Shown in pieces: positions 1 to 7,122 of a DNA stretch of 21,269 nucleotides (its first letter is position 1; the number at the start of each line of letters is the position of its first letter). The DNA lies in the NCBI GenBank assembly GCA_900544985.1, contig UQXK01000030.1, forward strand, positions 1 to 21,269, in the 5' to 3' direction. The position numbers were made by a program, and so were the translations under genes. A model generated the notes under the pieces. That model did not search any database. It saw nothing but the letters and a program-made list of their open reading frames with translations, and had not been told where the DNA came from. The DNA comes from an uncultured Eubacteriales bacterium. Its GTDB lineage: Bacteria > Bacillota > Clostridia > Oscillospirales > CAG-272.

Positions 1-78
1 AACCTCGCTGTTCTGACAGCATTTCTGAATGGCAACGGAAGCAACGCCGCCACAGCCTATAACAAGTAATCTGCTCAT
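1..78 (-). CDS. Carboxynorspermidine synthase (saccharopine dehydrogenase-like), N-terminus only
   Basis: Only the first 26 codons are in the window; the gene continues past the left edge. The product begins MSRLLVIGCGGVASVAIQKC, a Rossmann nucleotide-binding start (GCGGVAS) typical of the LYS9/saccharopine dehydrogenase-like carboxynorspermidine synthase family, which reductively condenses aspartate semialdehyde with a diamine. The ATG is preceded by AAAGGAG at 8 nt spacing. It lies 77 bp downstream of speE on the same strand, so it is probably the third gene of the polyamine operon. The family call rests on a short N-terminus plus context. Confidence 0.7.
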   Translation of the reverse strand, partial: MSRLLVIGCGGVASVAIQKCCQNSEV

Positions 79-155
79 AGAAAAAGCTCCTTTATGCGGA
101 TATCCGCCTTATTTTTTATATTAAATATTATTTTTAAATTTACTTTATTTTTCAA

Positions 156-1040
156 TTACAGGGTTGCGCTTTTTTCTTCTTCTTCAAGAAGGTCCTCAAC
201 ATATTTCGGAAGCATGAAAGCGCCCGAATGAAGGTGTGTTGTATAATACCATGTCTTTATCCCGCGTTTGTTCCATCTTTCGGGATCGAAATCTTTCAGC
301 GGATGATATTTTTTGCTCGCAAATCCGAAAAGCCAATATCCGGCAGGACACGTCGGTATATGCGCCTGATATACTCTGTTCACGGGGAAAGAGCGGAACG
401 CCCTTTTGTGCATAGAACGGCAGCTTTCCTCGTCCTCGTCAAAGAACGGGCTTCCGTGCTGATATACCATTATTCCGTCCTCTTTAAGCGCCTTGTAGCA
501 ACTGCCGTAAAACTCTTTTGTAAAAAGTCCGGCGGCGTGCCCCAAAGGATCCGTACAGTCGTTTATTATAAGGTCGTATTCGTTTTCACATCCTCTTAGA
601 AAACGAAGTCCGTCCTGATAATATATGCGGACACGCGAGTCATCAAGACCGCAGGCGTTGTCGGGGAAAAATTTACGGCAAACGTCCACGAACATCTCGT
701 CCGGCTCTACAACATCTATAACTTCTATCTCTCCGTAATATGAAAGCTCTCTGGCAACGCCGCCGTCCCCTCCTCCGATAACAAGAACGCGCTTTACATC
801 GGGGTGAACAGCCATAGGCACATGGACAATCATCTCGTCATAGGTAAACTCGTCCTTTTCGGAAAATATAACGCTTCCGTCGCTTGCAAGGAATTTCCCG
901 AATTCTACGGAATCAAAAACATCGATGCTCTGAAAATCGCTTTTACCGTGAAAGAGCTGTTCTTTCACGCGTATGCACATTTTCACATTGTCCGTATGCA
1001 TTTCTCCGAACCAGTAATCCATATATTCCGTCTGAGGCAT
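156..1040 (-). CDS. speE: Spermidine synthase (polyamine aminopropyltransferase)
   Basis: 294 aa, full length for SpeE. It transfers the aminopropyl group of decarboxylated S-adenosylmethionine to putrescine in the cytosol. The N-terminal beta domain carries YWFGE and the F.S.EFG segment. The Rossmann methyltransferase-like core has the nucleoside-binding VIGGGDGG motif (about residues 87-94), EPDE, and the catalytic DCTDPLG segment (Asp161/Asp164). Start choice: AAAGGGG lies 8 nt before the ATG at 1040. A TTG two codons upstream (1046) keeps the frame open but sits too close to that Shine-Dalgarno, so ATG is preferred. It follows the decarboxylase gene by 27 nt. No speD (the source of decarboxylated SAM) is visible here. 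Confidence 0.93.
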   Translation of the reverse strand: MPQTEYMDYWFGEMHTDNVKMCIRVKEQLFHGKSDFQSIDVFDSVEFGKFLASDGSVIFSEKDEFTYDEMIVHVPMAVHPDVKRVLVIGGGDGGVARELSYYGEIEVIDVVEPDEMFVDVCRKFFPDNACGLDDSRVRIYYQDGLRFLRGCENEYDLIINDCTDPLGHAAGLFTKEFYGSCYKALKEDGIMVYQHGSPFFDEDEESCRSMHKRAFRSFPVNRVYQAHIPTCPAGYWLFGFASKKYHPLKDFDPERWNKRGIKTWYYTTHLHSGAFMLPKYVEDLLEEEEKSATL

Positions 1041-1067
1041 AGCCAAATCCCCTTTCTTTTTATAAGA

Positions 1068-2516
1068 TCATGCCATTACCAAAAGCTCGCTTATATCCGA
1101 GCTTTCCGGTCCCTGCATGGAACATCCTTTTTCTTTTGCAAAATTTATATAATCTACTATATCTTTCGTTATAACCTCACCGGGGGCAAGTATCGGTATT
1201 CCCGGGGGATAGCACATTACGGATTCACAGCATATACGACCTATCGTGTGTTCGAGAGGAAGCTTTTCCCTTTTCGCATAAAAAGCTTCCGCAGGAGTTG
1301 CCGCAACTATCGGAGGAATGTACTCCGCCGTAAAAAGGTCGCTCTTCGGCTTTGCGTAAAGCCTTCTGATATCGGCAAGAGCACCTACAAGACGCTCTAT
1401 ATCCTGTATTCTGTCGCCTATCGAAATATAGGCGAGCATATTGGAGAGATCTCCGAATTCTATCTGGATATCGTACTCATCGCGGAGAAGGTCGTATACT
1501 TCAATTCCCGTAAGACCGATTCCGCGCGTGTTTACCGCGAGCTTTGTAACGTCGAAATCAAATACGCTGCCGCCGTTTATAAGCTCTCTGCCGTACGCGT
1601 AATATCCGCCTATATCGTTTATTTCCTGCCTTGCATATTCCGCCATGTTTATGACCTTGGAAAAGCTCTGCTCTCCGCGAAGAGCAAGATTTCTGCGGCT
1701 TATATCAAGGCTCGCCATAAGAAGATACGACGCGCTCGTTGTTTGTGTCAAATTTATTATGCGGCTTACATAGCCTTCATTCACATTTGCCCCTGTCAAA
1801 AGAAGCGAACTCTGCGTAAGACTTCCTCCGCTTTTGTGCATGCTGATAGCCGCCATATCGGCGCCCGCGCGCATAGCGGGACAAGGGAGTCCCGGACCGA
1901 AATATAGATGCGTTCCGTGCGCCTCGTCAACAAGAGCAAGCATATTATGCTCGTGAGCAAGAGAAACAATGCTTTTAAGGTCGGAACAAACACCGTAATA
2001 CGTGGGGTTGTTTATAAGTATCGCAACGGCGTCGGGATTTTTTTCTATCGCTTCCTTTACGTCCGCCGTCTCCATTCCGAGCGGAATTCCAAGCTCCTTG
2101 TCGACTTTCGGATCTATATATACGGGAGTAGCTCCGCAAAGCACAAGAGCGTTTATAGCGCTTTTATGAACATTGCGCGGCAAAATAATTTTGTCACCGG
2201 GTTTGCATGCCGAAAGCACCATACTCTGAACGGAACTCGTGGTTCCGCCCACCATCAAAAATGCGTGAGCAGCGCCAAATGCGTCCGCCGCAAGCTCTTC
2301 CGCCTCTTTTATAACGGATATCGGATGACAAAGGTTGTCAAGCGGTTTCATCGAATTTACGTCTATTCCGACGCATTTTTCCCCTAAAAGCTCAACAAGT
2401 TCGGGGTTTCCTCTCCCGCGCTTGTGCCCGGGGACATCAAACGGCACGACGCGCTGACGTCTGAAAGCTTCCAAAGCCGCATATATAGGCGCTTGTTTTT
2501 GACGTTCTCTATCCAT
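1068..2516 (-). CDS. speA: Arginine/lysine/ornithine decarboxylase, PLP fold I, SpeA-type
   Basis: 482 aa, close to the ~480-490 aa of the short Bacillus SpeA-type Orn/Lys/Arg decarboxylases. It would decarboxylate a basic amino acid (arginine to agmatine is the usual role; lysine or ornithine cannot be excluded) as first step of polyamine synthesis. Motifs: N-terminal FDVPGHKRG, LVDEAHGTH with PLP-contacting Asp197 and His200, and SMHKSGG with the Schiff-base Lys228; a C-terminal domain contains YPPGIP. Start: GGAGAGG is 7 nt before the ATG at 2516, although the frame stays open 16 codons further upstream through the terminator hairpin. That terminator ends just before the ribosome site, so expression may depend on read-through. 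Confidence 0.92.
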   Translation of the reverse strand: MDRERQKQAPIYAALEAFRRQRVVPFDVPGHKRGRGNPELVELLGEKCVGIDVNSMKPLDNLCHPISVIKEAEELAADAFGAAHAFLMVGGTTSSVQSMVLSACKPGDKIILPRNVHKSAINALVLCGATPVYIDPKVDKELGIPLGMETADVKEAIEKNPDAVAILINNPTYYGVCSDLKSIVSLAHEHNMLALVDEAHGTHLYFGPGLPCPAMRAGADMAAISMHKSGGSLTQSSLLLTGANVNEGYVSRIINLTQTTSASYLLMASLDISRRNLALRGEQSFSKVINMAEYARQEINDIGGYYAYGRELINGGSVFDFDVTKLAVNTRGIGLTGIEVYDLLRDEYDIQIEFGDLSNMLAYISIGDRIQDIERLVGALADIRRLYAKPKSDLFTAEYIPPIVAATPAEAFYAKREKLPLEHTIGRICCESVMCYPPGIPILAPGEVITKDIVDYINFAKEKGCSMQGPESSDISELLVMA

Positions 2517-2530
2517 TAAACTGCCTCTCC

Positions 2531-2570
2531 AAAATAAAAAATAAAAGCGGTGCTTTTTCAGCACCGCCTT
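2531..2570 (-). terminator. Intrinsic terminator/attenuator in the speA leader
   Basis: On the minus strand GCGGTGC pairs with GCACCGC around a 7-nt loop (arms 2561-2567 and 2547-2553), followed by a long U-rich tail (2546 down to 2531). The speA Shine-Dalgarno (2524-2530) begins immediately after the tail, the usual geometry of transcription attenuators. Confidence 0.85.
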
Positions 2571-2895
2571 TGAAATCCGATAAACATCAAAAAAGATTTT
2601 CTCTTTACAGAAAAATTCATCTTAAATAATGTATTGCCGATCGCATTCAGAGTCTATTTAGCAAATATACTTTTACTACTCTTTATTGACGTTTCACAAG
2701 GTGGTGCGAACTCGCACGGGTTATCAAGTTACCAACTTATAAAATTTGGGTTATTACCCGATCAATAATTGTTGTAGCGCTTTACACTACACGCGGCAGC
2801 GGCCGGCCTTGTCCGATAAGCTTTGAGCGGTTGCCCGCCCGGCCTTATATATTTGCAATTCAGAAATCACTCTTATAGCGACATCTATGCATTAC
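2571..2895 (-). ncRNA. Structured leader RNA or standalone ncRNA, family not recognised
   Basis: A G+C-rich stretch in an A+T-rich intergenic region, transcribed leftward from a good promoter. Nested long-range helices close a ~200-nt multibranched domain: 2847-2856 with 2661-2670 (10 bp including one G-U), 2869-2873 with 2649-2653, and a TCGC/GCGA helix outside these. Inside are GGCCGG/CCGGCC (2839-2844 with 2801-2806) stacked on a GCGG-GCAA-CCGC hairpin with a GNRA tetraloop (2827-2838), a GUAGUG/CGCUAC hairpin (2774-2790), a CGGGU/ACCCG helix (2717-2760) containing an AAGUU/AACUU hairpin, and a GUGCG/CGCAC hairpin (2704-2717). It could be a riboswitch-like leader for the polyamine operon or an independent RNA ending at the terminator. 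I do not recognise T-box, lysine, SAM or SRP signatures. Confidence 0.7.
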
Positions 2896-2901
2896 CATTA
2901 T

Positions 2902-2929
2902 ATTTTAACACAAACAAAAATCTTGTCAA
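2902..2929 (-). promoter_or_regulatory. Sigma-A-type promoter for the structured leader and speA operon
   Basis: Minus-strand TTGACA (2929-2924) and TAAAAT (2907-2902) are separated by 16 nt. A start site near 2895 would place the first helix of the structured RNA at the 5' end of the transcript. Confidence 0.75.
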
Positions 2930-2965
2930 TATTATTTGCCGATTTTTTGCAAATAAAAACGTTTT

Positions 2966-3685
2966 TTAAAGTAAATCCTTCATAACATTCGGGAAATCGC
3001 GATAATCATCGATTTTTTTATAATTAAAGTCGGAAAGATAAACGGATTCATCATTACCGCCAACGCCGTAATCGTCGCCCACATAAAGCACCTCGTCATG
3101 AGAAAGTCCATGTTCTGCGGCGTATTCCGAAAGCGCGTATGCTTTGTTGAACGGAGCGGGAGACATATCGAAAGACGAAGAACCGCCGACAAAGACGATA
3201 TAGTCGCTGAAAAGTTCCTTTACTTCGTTATATATAGCTCTTCTCTTTTTTCTGTCGGGATCGAAAGAAAGCTTATCTTCTATTTTTGCCTGCGTTCCGA
3301 GAAGCGCTATTGTAACGCATCCGGAATGATGAAATTCAACGCTGTTTCCGGCAAAATCGGTAAATCCGTATTTTTCTCTTATAAAATCGACTCTTTTGCT
3401 TACGCTTTCCCTGTCACATTCAAAAGTTCTGTCTTTTATGATGTGTATATTTTTGTCATCTGCCGAATATTCCGCGTATTGAAGCCCGTAATTGCCGATT
3501 ATATCTATCGGATAATGTTCCATCTGATTGAAAATACGTTCGCAAGTGCCGGCGCCTACCATTAAGAGCTTGTATTTTTTCGAAAGTTCATCAAGCACCG
3601 CTTTGTTTTCGGGAGCAAGTTTGGTTCTGTGCTGCGTCAAAGTTCCGTCGAGGTCGAACGCTATAAGTTTTATTTTTGAATTCAT
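2966..3685 (-). CDS. HAD-superfamily phosphatase, phosphomannomutase-like (HAD-IIB)
   Basis: 239 aa, close to the eukaryotic-type phosphomannomutase size. Motif I is FDLDGTLT with nucleophile Asp11 and Asp13. A central cap contains GNYGLQY and the segment GGSSSFDMSPAPFNK, which resembles the substrate-binding part of PMM-type enzymes. Motif IV is YVGDDYGVGGND, very like the PMM GGND signature. It probably acts on a phosphosugar in the cytosol; mutase versus phosphatase activity cannot be told from sequence. Start: GGAGGA 7 nt before the ATG at 3685; the frame is open for 30 codons further upstream, but that extension runs through the promoter. Stands alone, with no convincing terminator before the next promoter downstream. 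Confidence 0.8.
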   Translation of the reverse strand: MNSKIKLIAFDLDGTLTQHRTKLAPENKAVLDELSKKYKLLMVGAGTCERIFNQMEHYPIDIIGNYGLQYAEYSADDKNIHIIKDRTFECDRESVSKRVDFIREKYGFTDFAGNSVEFHHSGCVTIALLGTQAKIEDKLSFDPDRKKRRAIYNEVKELFSDYIVFVGGSSSFDMSPAPFNKAYALSEYAAEHGLSHDEVLYVGDDYGVGGNDESVYLSDFNYKKIDDYRDFPNVMKDLL

Positions 3686-3746
3686 ATAAATATCCTCCGA
3701 AAAACATCGTATAATCTGCGCCGAGGCACGTGTTTTTCCGCATAAG

Positions 3747-3775
3747 ATTTTACCATATTTTAAACATTTTGTCAA
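3747..3775 (-). promoter_or_regulatory. Sigma-A-type promoter of the HAD gene
   Basis: Minus-strand TTGACA (3775-3770), 17-nt spacer, TAAAAT (3752-3747), about 60 nt before the chosen ATG. It fixes the start downstream of the longest open frame. Confidence 0.85.
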
Positions 3776-3934
3776 ACCATAATATCTTCAAAAAAAACAT
3801 TTTATATGCAAAAGCCACCGCAAAACGAATAACCGCCGAAACGTATTCGAAAATTATCATTGCTTTTATTTGTTTTTTGATGGTTTTCACTCGTAATATA
3901 ACGCCCCTTATAATGCAATTCTCCGATAACTGTA

Positions 3935-3963
3935 TTTACAGCTTTTTTGAGTTCGTTTATAAT
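3935..3963 (+). promoter_or_regulatory. Sigma-A-type promoter of the first XRE regulator
   Basis: TTTACA (3935-3940), 17-nt spacer, perfect TATAAT (3958-3963), 59 bp before the ATG at 4023. The rest of the 3776-4022 intergenic region holds nothing else I can support. Confidence 0.8.
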
Positions 3964-4022
3964 ATATACAGAAAGAGCGATCGCACAATTTCAATAACAA
4001 AACAGAAAGTTGAGGAAAAACA

Positions 4023-5186
4023 ATGTTGAGCTTTGGTGAAAGACTGAAAACCTTGCGCCGCGAAAGCGGATTTTCGCAATCGTATATTGCAGAACAGATA
4101 GGTGTTTCGATTCAATCTGTTTCGAATTGGGAATGCGACAACACTATGCCCGATATCTCGCAAATAGTACCGCTTGCTTCTGTTCTGGGTATTTCCACCG
4201 ATTGCCTTCTCGGCGTCGGGAAAGACCAAAACGGAGAGCGAAAAAAACTCGAAGAGAATGTCAAAAAAATATGGGCTGAATATTCCGTAAATACCGCCGA
4301 AAACAATGCAGATTATATGGTATATGAGCTGTATAAAGATTATTTAAGGAAGTATCCGCTTGACTATGATATAAAATATCTGTGCGCGCTTGCGCTCAAT
4401 GATTATCTCACGGTATCAAAAAATCGTAATAAATTTGTGATTCCGAAAAAAGAATTCGACGAGTTGTATTGCGAATGCGACCGAATGCTTTGCAGTATTT
4501 GTGACAATGACAGGAATACACAACGCAAAATAAATGCCGCAGAACTAAGGATCCGCCATTTTCTACTCTGTGAAAAATGGAGCGACGCGGAAAATCTTGC
4601 AGAAGAAATGCCCGAATTTTGCGGAATAAAAGAAAATATCATGCGTATGATATACAGACAAAGAGGTGAAAAGCAAAAAGCCGCCGATTCCGCCCAAAGC
4701 GCAAGCAAAATAAAATTCCGCGATTATATATTATCTCTGTATTACAGGGCGAAATGCATATCAGAGCAAAATGAAACAGACAAAACAGACGCCGTAAATG
4801 CTTGGAAAGACATGGAATATGCGTCAAAAGAATTTTTAAGGCTTTATCTTAACATCGATGATTTGGAAGTAAACAATTATGAGAACAATCCGTATTGTTG
4901 TTTAATAACTTCTTTTACGTCGCGTTGCGCGGACTATCTCGATATATCCGATACCGAAAACGCACTTTCCTGTATTGAAAAGGCAACGGACATTGCGATA
5001 GAAATGTATAATTGGGTCATCCAAAACTGTTCGGATAAACTTATTATAGAAGACATTAAATTTTTCGTATCTCATACGCCTTCATGGTGTTACAGATTCT
5101 GCAAACATGATAACAGCAAAATCGCAGAGAATGAACGATATAAAAAATGCGAAAATCGCATTGCCAAGACATTAGGCAATAAATAG
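4023..5186 (+). CDS. XRE-family regulator with helical (TPR-like) C-terminal region
   Basis: 387 aa. Residues about 5-60 form a Cro/C1-type helix-turn-helix (FGERLKTLRRESGFSQ, then IAEQIGVSIQSVSNWE) followed by the PDISQIVPLASVLGIS segment common to a large Firmicute XRE family. The remaining ~300 residues are predominantly helical and Cys-rich, with alternating charged/aromatic patterns suggestive of degenerate TPRs; no enzymatic motif is seen. A cytosolic transcriptional repressor or activator is the safest description. GAGGA precedes the ATG at 7 nt spacing. It has its own promoter and a terminator at about 5295 and converges on a second, clearly related XRE gene. Targets and any ligand are unknown. 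Confidence 0.8.
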   Translation: MLSFGERLKTLRRESGFSQSYIAEQIGVSIQSVSNWECDNTMPDISQIVPLASVLGISTDCLLGVGKDQNGERKKLEENVKKIWAEYSVNTAENNADYMVYELYKDYLRKYPLDYDIKYLCALALNDYLTVSKNRNKFVIPKKEFDELYCECDRMLCSICDNDRNTQRKINAAELRIRHFLLCEKWSDAENLAEEMPEFCGIKENIMRMIYRQRGEKQKAADSAQSASKIKFRDYILSLYYRAKCISEQNETDKTDAVNAWKDMEYASKEFLRLYLNIDDLEVNNYENNPYCCLITSFTSRCADYLDISDTENALSCIEKATDIAIEMYNWVIQNCSDKLIIEDIKFFVSHTPSWCYRFCKHDNSKIAENERYKKCENRIAKTLGNK

Positions 5187-5244
5187 TCATTATATGTGTT
5201 ATTTTTCATAGATAAATCCTCTGTTTGCGATATTTCAGCTAACA

Positions 5245-5335
5245 GGTCTGCTCTACTGCAATCAGAGGATTTTCCCTCAACGATTAGTTTTTTCAACCAC
5301 GCGCCTATCGCGTGGTTTTCGTTGTATAAAAAGAA
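5245..5335 (+). repeat. Direct repeat copy 1 with terminator-like hairpin
   Basis: About 91 bp, strongly similar to 6762-6853 in the same orientation. Shared blocks include CTCTACTG, AATCAGAGGATTTTCCCT, CAACCACGC and CTATCGCGTGGTTTTC. In this copy AAATCCTCTG (5214-5223) just upstream is the perfect complement of CAGAGGATTT (5263-5272), a second possible helix. Confidence 0.75.
5295..5321 (+). terminator. Intrinsic terminator after the first XRE gene
   Basis: Nine-bp stem AACCACGCG (5295-5303) with CGCGTGGTT (5309-5317), 5-nt loop, followed by TTTTCGTTGT. Lies within repeat copy 1. Confidence 0.7.
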
Positions 5336-5401
5336 TGAACTCTGATTTTGTATAAACAACTGCATGGTTTCTGAACATTGACTTTATTTACATAAACAAT
5401 G

Positions 5402-6544
5402 TTATATCTTTAAATTGTATATATTTTCGTACAGATTTTGAAACCGTTTGTCTTTACTAAGCGGTTGTATTTCCTCGGCTGATAATTTTTCAATCAATCT
5501 GTTCTTTATTGCCGACTTAGTTGTACACGCGGTCAATTCGCTTTCCTGTACCAAAGGTGATTTCATTAGCGCGATACGTGCAATTATATCACCTGTGCAA
5601 TGTTCGATCAAATTCAGATAATACATGATGGAGTTTTCAACGGCATTCATGGCTTGGTCAGTATTGCCGATTGCCAAATATGCCTGAGCCAGCAGGATAT
5701 AACAATCGCCGGAATCAAAATCGTGATACGGCGGGTGATACCCATCCTTGAAGATCACTTTCAGGATATTCAAGAATGTTTGATATACATCGATCGCGTT
5801 GTTGTATTTCCCGGTTTTATAATATGCCTTTCCCAATCGGACCGTATTGTCCTCAAGCGTCTGTAAAGCATAGTCGATATCACTACACAGATATGTTATT
5901 TCGCGTGCATGATTTCCCATATATTCGTTTACTCTTGCCATATTGGAATATAAGGTAAGATCTGTACGTGCGGGAAAATTCTGAGCCTCGACAGTTGCTT
6001 TATCATACCTGCCTTCCGATGAATATAAAAATATCAGAGACTGACGCGCAGCCATAATTTCCGATATATTTTTTGAGTATGATATAATAAGATTTGCCTG
6101 TCGGATAGTTTCAGCACAAATTTCTTTTGCACGTTCGGCGGAGTACAGATAACCGTTTTCGGGCAGAGCCAGTGCAAGACCGAGCCGGATACAGTTATTC
6201 AACAGCGTCATATTATTCGGGTATTTTTTTAACCCATCAATCATCATATCATATGCGCGCAGATAAGTGTTCTGTTTACCGTATTCTTTTATTGCATCTG
6301 CTTTTTGAACGATTCTCAATGCTTCGTCATTTTCGCTTGTCCCTTCTATTCCGAACAAAATATCTGTGCTTACACCAAAAACGCTCGCAAGCGGTATAAT
6401 CTGTGAAATGTCCGGCAAACCGGTTTCATTTTCCCATTTCGATATAGCTTGCGCGGTTACATTAAGTTGTTCGGCTAATTCATCCTGTGTCAGATTTCTT
6501 TCCTTGCGAAGTCTTCTTATTGTTTGTCCTATGGAATTAGCCAT
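5402..6544 (-). CDS. XRE-family regulator with TPR-like C-terminal region
   Basis: 380 aa. The N-terminal helix-turn-helix (IGQTIRRLRKERNLTQDELA, LNVTAQAISKWE) is followed by PDISQIIPLASVFGVSTDIL, nearly the same as in the convergent gene at 4023. Residues about 95-360 look like tandem helical repeats (for example GKAYYKTGKYNNAIDVYQTF and LLAQAYLAIGNTDQAMNAVE are TPR-like A/B helix pairs). It is a cytosolic regulator; the TPR region may bind a protein or peptide, but no cognate peptide gene is seen. Start ATG at 6544 has only a weak purine-rich AAGAAG ribosome site. A TATAAT lies about 40 nt upstream (around 6587-6592) with no clear -35. Flanked by two copies of a ~90-bp repeat. Confidence 0.82.
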   Translation of the reverse strand: MANSIGQTIRRLRKERNLTQDELAEQLNVTAQAISKWENETGLPDISQIIPLASVFGVSTDILFGIEGTSENDEALRIVQKADAIKEYGKQNTYLRAYDMMIDGLKKYPNNMTLLNNCIRLGLALALPENGYLYSAERAKEICAETIRQANLIISYSKNISEIMAARQSLIFLYSSEGRYDKATVEAQNFPARTDLTLYSNMARVNEYMGNHAREITYLCSDIDYALQTLEDNTVRLGKAYYKTGKYNNAIDVYQTFLNILKVIFKDGYHPPYHDFDSGDCYILLAQAYLAIGNTDQAMNAVENSIMYYLNLIEHCTGDIIARIALMKSPLVQESELTACTTKSAIKNRLIEKLSAEEIQPLSKDKRFQNLYENIYNLKI

Positions 6545-6761
6545 TGTTTTTTCTTCTTTAATTATAATCTCTGTACTATGACTATATTATAACACAAAAA
6601 CCTCCATGTGCGAAGCGACACAAAAGCTAGTTCAACTCAACGGAGCATTGTGTTTTGAAAAAAATATCGCATAACTGTATACAATGCATGGCTGTCAGAA
6701 CTGTCGACTGGCGCGCTGAACAGATACTGCTTTTTCACGCTATCCTCAGTTTGCAACTTTT

Positions 6762-6853
6762 GGTCTACTCTACTGTAATCAGAGGATTTTCCCTAACCGA
6801 TTAATCTTTTTCCAACCACGCAACTATCGCGTGGTTTTCTTTGTACAAAAAAT
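6762..6853 (+). repeat. Direct repeat copy 2 with terminator-like hairpin
   Basis: Matches 5245-5335 with scattered substitutions and small indels. The hairpin AACCACGC (6814-6821)/GCGTGGTT (6829-6836) followed by TTTTCTTTG is retained. No plus-strand gene lies just upstream to be terminated, so this copy is either a mobile or duplicated element or the remnant of a lost gene. Confidence 0.72.
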
Positions 6854-6899
6854 AAATCCGAACAAAACACTTGTTACAGTATTTGGCTCGGATTTATTT
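6850..6899 (-). terminator. Candidate minus-strand intrinsic terminator
   Basis: Perfect 12-bp inverted repeat, AAATAAATCCGA (6850-6861) with TCGGATTTATTT (6888-6899), 26-nt loop. Reading leftward, the stem is followed by TTTTTTGT, as for an intrinsic terminator. The transcript it would end must come from the agrB promoter region on the minus strand. The rest of 6545-7122 holds repeat copy 2, the operator described next and no convincing gene. Confidence 0.45.
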
Positions 6900-7027
6900 G
6901 ATTTGGAAAGCACTAACTTTTTATAACCACCCTAAGTTAATAAAAAATCTTTTCAATAATAATATTACAATATCATAATATTTTCTTAAAGAATTAAAAA
7001 GTATATTGATTATATTCATTGCACCAT

Positions 7028-7055
7028 TTATCCCCAGTGCATGTGCATTATCCCC
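7028..7055 (+). promoter_or_regulatory. LytTR/AgrA-type operator upstream of agrB
   Basis: Two direct half-sites TTATCCCC at 7028-7035 and 7048-7055, start-to-start 20 bp. The same arrangement occurs before agrD and the subtilase operon. Downstream are TATCAT (7083-7088) and TATAAT (7088-7093) as possible -10 elements. LytTR regulators are known to bind direct repeats about two helical turns apart. Confidence 0.78.
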
Positions 7056-7122
7056 GCTTTTGAAATTAATATAAAAATTAATTATCATATAATCATTATA
7101 CAAATATTGTAAAGGAAATAAA

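Noticed and set aside
804..1907. Long plus-strand open frame (367 codons) across speE and speA
   Set aside because: It is antisense to two well-recognised genes with clear motifs, has no ribosome site, and its product is an unusual His/Tyr/Arg-rich composition typical of a shadow frame.
2698..2717. Resemblance of the GGTGCG...CGCACC segment to a tRNA/tmRNA end
   Set aside because: No acceptor partner, T-loop or anticodon arm can be built; it fits better as a hairpin of the speA leader RNA.
2571..2895. T-box or lysine riboswitch reading of the speA leader
   Set aside because: I could not find the T-box GGTGGNACCGCG-type antiterminator or the conserved lysine-riboswitch junction sequences; the family is left open.
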